Positions 1-6,679 of a stretch of 64,000 nucleotides of DNA are shown here, one piece after another; within the stretch, counting starts at the first letter, position 1; each line of letters starts with the position of its first letter. The stretch spans positions 48,008 through 112,007 of the forward strand of contig NZ_JAUQSZ010000016.1 of assembly GCF_030580995.1 (NCBI RefSeq), written 5' to 3'. The position numbers and the translations under genes are program-made. The notes below the pieces were generated by a model. It had not been told where the DNA came from and did no database searches. It worked only from the letters and a program-made list of their open reading frames with translations. The stretch is from Sphingomonas immobilis. GTDB lineage: Bacteria > Pseudomonadota > Alphaproteobacteria > Sphingomonadales > Sphingomonadaceae.

Positions 1-1
1 C

Positions 2-307
2 GTGATATCGGCCTGCTACGCCGGCACCTGGATTCCCCCGCTCGCCGATGACGACACGATCGTCATCACCGCCGCCGCCAAGGATCGCACCTCGTTCGGC
101 TGCGACGACAGCCGGCAGCTCACCTTTTTCGGCGAAGCATTTCTTGGCAGCCTGTCATCCCCGAAAATCTCGCTTCGGGATGCGTTCGAGGAGGCCAGGC
201 GTAAGATTGCCGCGAAGGAGCGAAGCGGCCGGATGCTGCCCTCGCTTCCGCAGGTTCAGGTCGGGCGCAATATGCAGGCGGTGTGGCGGGAGCGCCCCGT
301 TCGATAG
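2..307 (+). CDS. C13 family (legumain-like) peptidase, C-terminal fragment
   Basis: Only the last 101 codons lie in the window; the gene begins upstream. The fragment opens with V/I-S-A-C-Y-A-G, the catalytic-cysteine motif of peptidase family C13, followed by a stretch giving ITAAAKDRTSFGC and TFFGEAFLGSL, then a helical tail, as in bacterial C13 proteins. The catalytic His block would be upstream and cannot be checked. Bacterial members are mostly exported or membrane-anchored and of unknown substrate. A strong hairpin follows at 343-369. The family call is fairly secure from the Cys motif; the role is not known. Confidence 0.7.
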   Translation: MISACYAGTWIPPLADDDTIVITAAAKDRTSFGCDDSRQLTFFGEAFLGSLSSPKISLRDAFEEARRKIAAKERSGRMLPSLPQVQVGRNMQAVWRERPVR

Positions 308-342
308 CGGCCTCGTCCAGAGCCACGCCCCAGAACGAGGAA

Positions 343-369
343 TGCCCGCCGAGACGAGCTCGGCGGGCA
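343..369 (+). terminator. Intrinsic-type terminator hairpin after the C13 peptidase gene
   Basis: Perfect 11-bp stem (343-353 with 359-369, arm TGCCCGCCGAG) with a 5-nt loop, followed by CCTTTCCT. It lies 35 nt behind the peptidase stop and before the AT-rich leader of the next gene, so it probably ends the peptidase transcript. Confidence 0.6.
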
Positions 370-461
370 CCTTTCCTCCCCAGGAAAAACTTTCACGGCG
401 GTGTCTGTGGCACCTGCTGTTCCCAGCCCGCGTAGCGCAAGTTGCGGAAACCGAGGCGTAA

Positions 462-550
462 TATTTCCATACAAGACGGTGCTGTTGTGAAATTATGGTG
501 TCACGTTCACGTCTGATTGTAATGTTATTGACAAATTTTGCGCATTCGCC
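462..550 (+). promoter_or_regulatory. AT-rich regulatory region upstream of the ScfR-type gene
   Basis: This stretch is strikingly AT-rich against its surroundings. It contains TTGACA at 528-533 overlapping an odd palindrome CAAATTTTG at 532-540, directly in front of the coding start. RamB/ScfR-type regulators are known to bind AT-rich TTTGCAAA-like sites and often regulate themselves, so 532-540 is a candidate autoregulatory operator. TTGACA has no space for a -10 element before the start codon. Confidence 0.3.
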
Positions 551-562
551 TTGATGCCGGAC

Positions 563-1948
563 ATGGCGGATCGCAAACTCTTCGCGGGACATTCGGTGAA
601 GCGGCTGCGCCGCCGCGCGGGCCTGACGCAAGCGGCGATGGCGGAAACGCTCGCCATCTCCCCCAGCTACCTCAACCTCGTCGAGCGCAACCAGCGGCCC
701 TTGTCGGCGGCTCTGCTCGTGCGGCTGGCCGAGGGGTTCGATTTCGATCCGCGCAGCCTGGCAGCGGGCGAGCCCGGCGGCGGCGAGGCGGCGGTTCGTC
801 GGCGGCTCGCCGATCCGCTGTTCACCGATCTCGAGATCGATCGCACCCAGATCGAGGAATGGATGGCGGCCGCCCCCGGCGGGGTCGAGGCGTTCGCGCG
901 CGCCTATGACCGGATCGGCGCAGGCGCGCTCCTCGCGGGCGATGCCACCGATCCCATCGCCGAGGTCCGCCGCGAGATCGAGCGCTGGCGCGGCCATTTT
1001 GCCGATCTCGACGCCGCCGCGGAGGCTGTCGCCGACGAGCTGCGGCTGGCGGCGGGCGATCTCTATGGTGCGATCGGCGAACGCCTGCGCGTGAAACACC
1101 AGCTCCAGATCCGCATCCTGCCGGTCGATGTCATGCCCGACCTCCAGCTCCGGCTCGACCTTCACGCGCGCCAGCTCCAGCTTTCCGAGACGCTCAGCCC
1201 CGCTTCGCGCACCTTCGCCGCCGCCCTCCAGCTCGGGCTGATCGAGGCGCGCGGCGAGATCGACGCACTCGCCAAGGGCGCCGCCTTCGCCGACCGCGCG
1301 GCGGAACGCCTCTACCGCCGCCACCTCGCCAGCTATTTCGCCGCGGCCGTGATGATGCCCTACGCCCGCTTCCTGCGTGCCTGCGAGGCGACCGGTTACG
1401 ACCTCGAACTGCTCGCACATCGCTTCGGCGCGGGGTTCGAACAGATCGCGCACCGGCTGACGACGTTGCAGCGCGTCGGCGCGCGCGGCCTGCCGTTCTT
1501 CATCGTCCGCGTCGACCGCGCGGGCCAGACCTCAAAGCGCTTCGCCGGCGCTAGCGGCGCGGCGCTCGCCGAGACCGACGGCCGCTGCCCGCTGTGGACG
1601 ATCCACGCCGCCTTCGACCGGCCCGGGGTGCTCAAGGTGCAGGTGGTGGAGCTGGAGGACGAGACGCGCTGGCTCACCCTGTCGCGCACCGTCGCGCCGG
1701 AAAGCCGCGGCCTCGGCGCGATCAACGCCGAATTCGCGATGGCGCTGGGGATTTCCGCCGATCTCGCGGGCACGCTGGCGGCAGCGCGCGGCATCGACCT
1801 CAAGGGCTCCGCCACCCCGATCGGCCTCGGCTGCCGCGCCTGCCAGCGCGGCGCCTGCCCGCAACGCTCCGCCCCGCCCGCCGGCCGCCCGCTGCTGATC
1901 GACGAACGCCAGCGCGGGGTGTCCGCCTTTACGTTCGGGCGGGACTAA
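563..1948 (+). CDS. XRE-family transcriptional regulator of the RamB/ScfR (short-chain fatty acyl) type
   Basis: About 461 aa. Residues ~8-62 are a Cro/CI helix-turn-helix (GLTQAAMAETLAISPSYLNL). The middle and C-terminal parts match the IrrE/ImmA-like and DUF2083 regions of regulators that control acetate, propionate and glyoxylate metabolism (RamB, ScfR, PrpC-type activators). The segment SYFAAAVMMPYARF lacks an HExxH zinc site, so no peptidase activity is expected. A cysteine cluster GCRACQRGAC sits near the C-terminus, as in relatives. In-frame TTG 551 and ATG 554 precede ATG 563; the last gives the N-terminus usual for the family. No target operon adjoins: the next gene is convergent. 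Confidence 0.8.
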   Translation: MADRKLFAGHSVKRLRRRAGLTQAAMAETLAISPSYLNLVERNQRPLSAALLVRLAEGFDFDPRSLAAGEPGGGEAAVRRRLADPLFTDLEIDRTQIEEWMAAAPGGVEAFARAYDRIGAGALLAGDATDPIAEVRREIERWRGHFADLDAAAEAVADELRLAAGDLYGAIGERLRVKHQLQIRILPVDVMPDLQLRLDLHARQLQLSETLSPASRTFAAALQLGLIEARGEIDALAKGAAFADRAAERLYRRHLASYFAAAVMMPYARFLRACEATGYDLELLAHRFGAGFEQIAHRLTTLQRVGARGLPFFIVRVDRAGQTSKRFAGASGAALAETDGRCPLWTIHAAFDRPGVLKVQVVELEDETRWLTLSRTVAPESRGLGAINAEFAMALGISADLAGTLAAARGIDLKGSATPIGLGCRACQRGACPQRSAPPAGRPLLIDERQRGVSAFTFGRD

Positions 1949-1961
1949 CGGCGTCCCCAAT

Positions 1962-2048
1962 CCGTTCGGGCTGAGCTCGTCGAAGCCCTGTCCTTCTTTC
2001 CGCGGCTGCAAAGAAGAACAGCCCTTCGACAAGCTCAGGGCGAACGGG
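1962..2048. repeat. Family A inverted repeat, copy 1
   Basis: Two ~37-nt arms, left starting CCGTTCGGGCTGAG and right ending CAAGCTCAGGGCGAACGG, with a short AT-containing loop. It lies between convergent genes and may end transcription from both. Four further copies are at 23482, 25733, 30163 and 47062. Confidence 0.85.
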
Positions 2049-2056
2049 GATCGAGG

Positions 2057-3004
2057 CTAAGCCCCCGCCACATCCAGCCGCTCGATCTGCTCGGCGCTCA
2101 GCTTCAGCCGCGTCGAACCAAGCAGATCCTCGACCTGCGACACCTTGGTCGCGCTCGCGATCGGCGCGGTCACGCCGGGTTGCGCCGCCAGCCACGCCAG
2201 CGCGATCTGCGCCAGGCTCGCGCCCGTCTCCGCCGCGATCGCGTCCATCACCGCCAGCACGCCGGACTTGGTCTCGATCAGCTCGCCCATGCCGCCGCCG
2301 CGCACGCTCTGCTTCATGTCGCCGGCGCTGCGATACTTGCCGGTCAAAAAGCCCGAGGCGAGCCCGTAATAGGGCACGACGCCGATATTATGCTCGACGC
2401 AATAATCCTGCAGCTCGCCTTCGAAATCGTGGCGGTGGACAAGATTGTAGTTCGGCTCCAGCACCTGGAAATGCGGCACGCCTGCCGCGCGCGCCGCGTC
2501 GTTGACCGCCTTCAGCCGCGCCGCCTTGTAGTTGGATCCGCCGAGCGCGCGCACCTTGCCCTGCTTCACCAGCGTGCCGAACGCCTCCATCAGTGCGTCG
2601 AGCGGCACGCGCGGATCGTCGCGGTGGGCGAAATAGAGATCGATCGTCTCGACGCCGAGCCGCTTGAGCGACGCCTCGCAGCCCGCGATGATGCGATCCG
2701 GCGACAGATTCGCGCCCTTGTCGGCGTTAAGAAGCCCGACCTTGCTGGCGATCTGCACCTGATCGCGCTTGCCCGAAGCCTTCAGCCACGCACCGATGAT
2801 CGTCTCCGATTCGCCGCCGGAATTGCCCGGCACCCAGGCCGAATAGGCGTCGGCGGTGTCGATCAGGCTGCCGCCGCCCGCGACGAAGGCGTCGAGTACC
2901 GCGAAGCTCTGCTTCTCGTCGATCGTCCAGCCGAACACGTTGCCGCCCAGCACCAGCGGCAGGATGTGGAAATCGGTCGCGCCGAGGCGGCGAAGGTCGG
3001 TCAT
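2057..3004 (-). CDS. Aldo/keto reductase
   Basis: 315 aa, the usual size for the family. NADPH-dependent carbonyl reductase or dehydrogenase with a TIM-barrel fold. The catalytic tetrad is visible: Asp and Tyr in LIDTADAYS, Lys in IASKVG, His in YFAHRDD. The cofactor-binding end AQIALAWLAAQPGV and IASATKVSQVEDLL is typical. ATG at 3004 is preceded by GAGGAC; a longer reading frame upstream has no ribosome-binding site and a non-homologous tail. It starts 4 nt after the stop of a small lipoprotein gene on the same strand, so the three may be co-transcribed. The substrate cannot be told from sequence. Confidence 0.88.
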   Translation of the reverse strand: MTDLRRLGATDFHILPLVLGGNVFGWTIDEKQSFAVLDAFVAGGGSLIDTADAYSAWVPGNSGGESETIIGAWLKASGKRDQVQIASKVGLLNADKGANLSPDRIIAGCEASLKRLGVETIDLYFAHRDDPRVPLDALMEAFGTLVKQGKVRALGGSNYKAARLKAVNDAARAAGVPHFQVLEPNYNLVHRHDFEGELQDYCVEHNIGVVPYYGLASGFLTGKYRSAGDMKQSVRGGGMGELIETKSGVLAVMDAIAAETGASLAQIALAWLAAQPGVTAPIASATKVSQVEDLLGSTRLKLSAEQIERLDVAGA

Positions 3005-3008
3005 AAGT

Positions 3009-3185
3009 CTAGTCCTCGTTGACGAAGGTCGCCGCGTTGGCATCGACGCTGTTGGCATCGAGCATCACCGCCGCGTCGTTAAGCGCCTGCGCCTCGCCCG
3101 GTGTCGCCGCACCGGGCGCGGAACTGCCCGATCCGCACGCGGCCAGCATCAGCAACGCGGCGCAGGGCAGCAGGCGCAGGATCAT
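3009..3185 (-). CDS. Small lipoprotein, 58 aa, unknown function
   Basis: A short signal peptide ends in a lipobox (LMLAAC), followed by about 40 residues rich in Ala, Asn and Asp with no recognised domain. Its ATG overlaps the stop of the upstream 92-aa lipoprotein gene (ATGA), which implies translational coupling. The mature part is Gly/Ser/Ala/Pro-rich just after the Cys, then acidic. No family recognised. Confidence 0.6.
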   Translation of the reverse strand: MILRLLPCAALLMLAACGSGSSAPGAATPGEAQALNDAAVMLDANSVDANAATFVNED

Positions 3186-3460
3186 TCGTCGATCTCGTTG
3201 CCGGCGTCCTTCAACGCCTGCCCGGCCTTGCCGCGCGCCTTGTCGGTCGCATTGCCGAGCGCGCTCGCGGCATTGTCCATCTTGGCCTCGGCCGCGCCCA
3301 GCGCCTTGTCGGTGGCGTCCTCGGTATCGCGCGCGGCGGCGCTCATCGTCGCATTGGCATCGGCGGAAATCGCGGATGCCGCCTCCGAAGTCTCGTTCTG
3401 CGCCTTGGGGCTGCACGCGGCGAGCAGGCCGAGAGTAAGCAGGATGGCGGTCTTTTTCAT
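3182..3460 (-). CDS. Small lipoprotein, 92 aa, Ala/Asp-rich helical
   Basis: MKKTAILLTLGLLAAC is a clear lipoprotein signal with the lipobox Cys at residue 16. The mature part (SEAASAISADANATMSAAARD onward, with repeated A-D/N-A-T-D-K-A pieces) is predicted as one long amphipathic helix, recalling entericidin or Lpp-like small envelope proteins and apolipophorin-like repeats. ATG 3460 has GGAGAG at the right distance; the longer frame upstream does not. It heads a possible three-gene unit with the next lipoprotein and the aldo/keto reductase. Function unknown. Confidence 0.7.
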   Translation of the reverse strand: MKKTAILLTLGLLAACSPKAQNETSEAASAISADANATMSAAARDTEDATDKALGAAEAKMDNAASALGNATDKARGKAGQALKDAGNEIDE

Positions 3461-3567
3461 GGTCGAAACTCTCCGTGGGGGATCGCGGGCAGGCCTAACC
3501 CAAGCCCGACAACGCGCGCAATCGACAGATCGCTCCGGCGTTTCACGCACACGTCGATTGACCGCAT

Positions 3568-3583
3568 ATAAAGATATCTTTAT
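3568..3583 (+). promoter_or_regulatory. Perfect 16-bp palindromic operator of the methionine/SAM operon
   Basis: ATAAAGATATCTTTAT is perfectly self-complementary and AT-rich in a GC-rich region, 15 nt before the ATG of an ArsR-type regulator. TTGACC at 3558-3563 with a 17-nt spacer to TATGTC (3581-3586) makes a promoter that the palindrome would cover, so autorepression is likely. The shape resembles the motif proposed for SahR-type ArsR regulators of the SAM cycle (recalled, not checked). Confidence 0.75.
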
Positions 3584-3597
3584 GTCTCGTGCCGACC

Positions 3598-4563
3598 ATG
3601 ACGATCGCCCTCGATATCTTCCGCGCGCTTGCCGACGGGACGCGGCTGCGCATCCTCGCGCTGCTGCGCTCGATGGAACTGTCGGTCGGCGAACTCGCGC
3701 AGGTGCTCGGCCAGAGCCAGCCGCGCGTCAGCCGCCACGTCAAGATCCTCTGCGACGCCGGCCTCGCCGAACGCCGCAAGGAAGGCAGCTGGGTGTTCGT
3801 GGCGCTCGGCGCGGGCGAGAAGGTCGCGCCCGTCGCCGCCGCACTCGATGCGTGGAACGCGGTACAGCCCGATCACTGGGCGACGGCGGATGCCGCACGG
3901 CTCGCGGCGGTTCGCGCCGACCGAGCTGCCTCGGCAGCGCAATGGTTCGAATCGAACGCCGGGCAATGGGACGCGATCCGCTCGCTCCACATCGCCGAGG
4001 AGCAGGTCGAGGCCGCGATCGAGGCGGCGCTGGCGGATGCGCCGGTCGGCCGCCTCGTCGATATCGGCACCGGCACCGGGCGGATGCTCGAACTGTTCGC
4101 CGGGTCGGCCGAATCCGCATTGGGCATCGATCGCAGCTCGGAAATGCTGCGCCTCGCGCGCGCGAAACTGTCGGGGCTCAATACCGCGGAGCTGCGCCAG
4201 GCCGATCTCTACGCGCTGCCGCTGCCCGATGGCGGCGCCGACACCGGCATCATCCACCACGTCCTGCATTTCGCGCAGCAGCCCGGCGCCGCCATCGCCG
4301 AGGCCGCGCGCGTGCTCGCCCCCGGCGGCCGGCTCCTGATCGCCGATTTCGCGCCCCACGACCGCGAGGAGCTGCGCGCGAAGGAAGGGCACACCCGCCT
4401 CGGCTTCGCGGACGAACAGATGGCGACCTGGTTCGCCGCGGCGGGCCTCGCGCCCGTAAAGACGGAAACGCTCGACGGTGGCGAGCTGACGGTGAAGCTG
4501 TGGCTTGCGCGCCGGGTGTCGGGCGCGCAGACGGCAGGCGTACAAGAGGTGAAGGCAGCATGA
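3598..4563 (+). CDS. ArsR-family regulator fused to a SAM-dependent methyltransferase domain (SahR-like)
   Basis: About 321 aa. Residues ~1-90 are an ArsR winged helix (LADGTRLRILALL, SVGELAQVLGQSQPRVSRHV). Residues ~140-310 are a class I methyltransferase domain with SAM motif VDIGTGTGR and the post-I motif LGIDRSSEML. No CxC metal-binding motif of arsenic-type ArsR is present. Proteins of this build head methionine-cycle operons in Proteobacteria, where the methyltransferase domain is thought to sense SAM or S-adenosylhomocysteine. ATG 3598 is chosen; GTG 3589 is in frame. The stop overlaps the metF start (ATGA). The palindrome at 3568-3583 is the probable operator. Whether the domain has kept methyl-transfer activity is unknown. 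Confidence 0.85.
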   Translation: MTIALDIFRALADGTRLRILALLRSMELSVGELAQVLGQSQPRVSRHVKILCDAGLAERRKEGSWVFVALGAGEKVAPVAAALDAWNAVQPDHWATADAARLAAVRADRAASAAQWFESNAGQWDAIRSLHIAEEQVEAAIEAALADAPVGRLVDIGTGTGRMLELFAGSAESALGIDRSSEMLRLARAKLSGLNTAELRQADLYALPLPDGGADTGIIHHVLHFAQQPGAAIAEAARVLAPGGRLLIADFAPHDREELRAKEGHTRLGFADEQMATWFAAAGLAPVKTETLDGGELTVKLWLARRVSGAQTAGVQEVKAA

Positions 4564-5507
4564 CGATCTCGGTCTCGCAACTCGAGGAGGCCCGCCGCGC
4601 GCTCGACGCGCCGCTCTATGCCGACGTGGCCGGCGACATGACGGTGAGCTTCGAATTCTCCCCGCCGAAGACCGACAAGGCGGAAATCGCGCTGTGGGAT
4701 TCGATCGAGACGCTGGCACCTTTGGGCCCGCGCTTCCTTTCGGTGACGTACGGCGCGGGCGGATCGACGCGCGACCGCACGCACGCGACCGTCGCGCGCA
4801 TCGCGCGCGACACCGGCGTCCCCGCCGCCGCGCACCTCACCTGCGTCGAGGCGACGCGGGGGGAGATCGACGCGATCGCAGGGGAATATTGGGATGCGGG
4901 CGTGCGCCATATCGTCGCGCTGCGCGGCGACGTGCCCGGCGGCGCGCCCTACGCGGCCCATCCCGGCGGCTATGAGAACGCCGCCGCACTCGTCGAGGGC
5001 CTCAAGCGCCTGCATCCGTTCGAGATTTCGGTGGCGGGCTATCCCGAATGCCACCCCGATTCGCGCGATCAGGCGTTCGATCTCGACAATCTCAAGCGCA
5101 AGCTCGATGCCGGTGCCGACCGCGCGCTGACGCAGTTCTTCTTCTCGCCCGACACCTTCTTCCGCTACCGCGACGCGGCAGCGGCGGCGGGCATCGACGC
5201 GGAGATCGTGCCCGGCATCATGCCGATCGGCAGCTTCGCGGGCGTGCAACGCATGGCGGCGATGTGCGCGACGGACATTCCCGGCTGGCTGCTGCGCCTG
5301 TTCGAAGGCCTCGACGATCACCCCGCCGCGCGGCAGCTCGTCGCGGCGACGGTCGCGGCCGAGATGTGCCGCAAGCTCTACGCCGGCGGCGTCAAGCAAT
5401 TCCACTTCTACACGATGAACAAGGCCGAACTCAGCTTCGCGATCTGCCATTTGCTCGGCCTGCGCGCGAAGACGGCGGCCAAAACCCCGGAGGTCGTCGC
5501 CGCATGA
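4560..5507 (+). CDS. metF: Methylenetetrahydrofolate reductase
   Basis: 315 aa. Flavoprotein reducing 5,10-methylene-THF to 5-methyl-THF, the methyl donor for methionine synthase. Family signatures: SFEFSPPKT near residue 28 (catalytic Glu), FLSVTYGAGGSTRDRTH, the folate/FAD block HLTCVEATR, IVALRGDVPGG, and the C-terminal GVKQFHFYTMNKAE. Start and stop both overlap neighbours by 4 nt (ATGA), so regulator, metF and the first metH gene are translationally coupled. Regulation presumably comes from the palindromic operator ahead of the regulator gene. Confidence 0.96.
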   Translation: MTISVSQLEEARRALDAPLYADVAGDMTVSFEFSPPKTDKAEIALWDSIETLAPLGPRFLSVTYGAGGSTRDRTHATVARIARDTGVPAAAHLTCVEATRGEIDAIAGEYWDAGVRHIVALRGDVPGGAPYAAHPGGYENAAALVEGLKRLHPFEISVAGYPECHPDSRDQAFDLDNLKRKLDAGADRALTQFFFSPDTFFRYRDAAAAAGIDAEIVPGIMPIGSFAGVQRMAAMCATDIPGWLLRLFEGLDDHPAARQLVAATVAAEMCRKLYAGGVKQFHFYTMNKAELSFAICHLLGLRAKTAAKTPEVVAA

Positions 5508-6565
5508 GCGCTCGCCAATCCCTGCTCGCCGAGGCCGCCAAGCGCATCCTCATCACCGACGGCGCGTTCGGCACCGAGATCCAGAACTGGAAGCTCGCCG
5601 AGGCCGATTACATGGGCAATCTCGGCCTGTCGAAGGACCAGAAGGGCAATAACGACATCCTCGCGCTGTCGAAGCCCGAAGTGCCCGAGACGATCCACCG
5701 CGCCTATTTCGAGGCCGGGGCCGATATCGCCGAGACCAATACCTTCTCCGCTAACGTCATCAGCCAGGCCGATTACGGGGCGGAAGGCCTGGTGAAGGAC
5801 ATCAATATCGAGAGCGCCCGGCTCGCGCGCCGCATCGCCGATGAATATCAGGCGAAGGACGCCGAAAAAGGTATTTGGCGCCCGCGCTTCGTGGCCGGCG
5901 CGATCGGGCCGACCAACAAGACGCTGTCGCTGTCGCCGGACGTCAATGATCCGGGCTTCCGCGAAATCGACTTCGATTACCTGAAAGACGTCTATCGCGA
6001 GCAGACCGATGCTTTGCTCGACGGCGGCGCGGACTTCATCCTGATCGAGACGGTGTTCGATACCTTGAACGCCAAGGCCGGCATCATGGCCGCGATCGAG
6101 GCGGGCGAGGCGCGCGGGGTCGACGTGCCGATCATGCTGTCGATGACGCTGACCGATCTGTCGGGGCGCAACCTGTCGGGCCACACGGTAGAGGCGTTCT
6201 GGCACGCGGTGCGCCATGCCAAGCCGGTGACGATCGGTCTCAACTGCTCGTTCGGCGCGGAGCAGCTCCGCCCCCACGTCAAGACGCTGTCGGGCATCTG
6301 CGACACGCTGATCATGGTCTATCCCAACGCGGGGCTCCCCAACGAGCTCGGCGCGTATGATGAACTGCCCGAGACAACGGCAGGGCTGGTGAAGGAATGG
6401 GCCGATGCGGGCCAGGTCAACATCCTCGGCGGCTGCTGCGGCTCGACGCCCGCGCACATCGCCGCGATCGCGAAGTCGGTGGCGGGCCTCAAGCCGCGCA
6501 TCCCCCCGACCCCGCCGATCGTAACCCGCCTCGCCGGGCTGGAGCCGATGACGATGGCGGCGTAA
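5504..6565 (+). CDS. metH: Methionine synthase, homocysteine-binding half (split MetH)
   Basis: 353 aa. This is the homocysteine S-methyltransferase module (residues ~10-330) of B12-dependent methionine synthase as a separate protein. ITDGAFGTEIQ opens the barrel; the zinc ligands are visible as Cys248 (GLNCSFG) and Cys311-Cys312 (LGGCCGSTPAHI). A single-chain MetH would continue directly into the pterin and cobalamin modules, which here are the next gene after a 114-nt gap filled by an inverted repeat. The two-gene arrangement is usual in sphingomonads and related alphaproteobacteria. It must act together with the 888-aa partner. Confidence 0.93.
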   Translation: MSARQSLLAEAAKRILITDGAFGTEIQNWKLAEADYMGNLGLSKDQKGNNDILALSKPEVPETIHRAYFEAGADIAETNTFSANVISQADYGAEGLVKDINIESARLARRIADEYQAKDAEKGIWRPRFVAGAIGPTNKTLSLSPDVNDPGFREIDFDYLKDVYREQTDALLDGGADFILIETVFDTLNAKAGIMAAIEAGEARGVDVPIMLSMTLTDLSGRNLSGHTVEAFWHAVRHAKPVTIGLNCSFGAEQLRPHVKTLSGICDTLIMVYPNAGLPNELGAYDELPETTAGLVKEWADAGQVNILGGCCGSTPAHIAAIAKSVAGLKPRIPPTPPIVTRLAGLEPMTMAA

Positions 6566-6567
6566 AC

Positions 6568-6665
6568 TCCCCCTCCCGCTTGCGGGAGGGGCTAGGGGAG
6601 GGCCTGTCCTCTAGTCGTCCGGTATTGACAGGCCCTCCCCCGCCCCCTCCCGCAAGCGGGAGGGG
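6568..6665. repeat. Family B inverted repeat between the two metH genes
   Basis: Outer arms CCCCTCCCGC...GCGGGAGGGG in both halves, each itself a small hairpin, and inner arms around GGGAGGGCCTGTC/GACAGGCCCTCCC. It fills almost all of the gap between the metH halves. It may act as an RNA-stability or attenuation element within the operon. Confidence 0.85.
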
Positions 6666-6679
6666 AGAAGAAAGACGCC

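Noticed and set aside
528..533. TTGACA as a -35 element for the ScfR-type gene
   Set aside because: Only ~30 nt separate it from the start codon and no -10 element lies at the right spacing.
3461..3597. SAM riboswitch upstream of the methionine operon
   Set aside because: No SAM-I, SAM-II or SAH riboswitch core was recognisable and the region is too short next to the palindrome; protein control explains it better.
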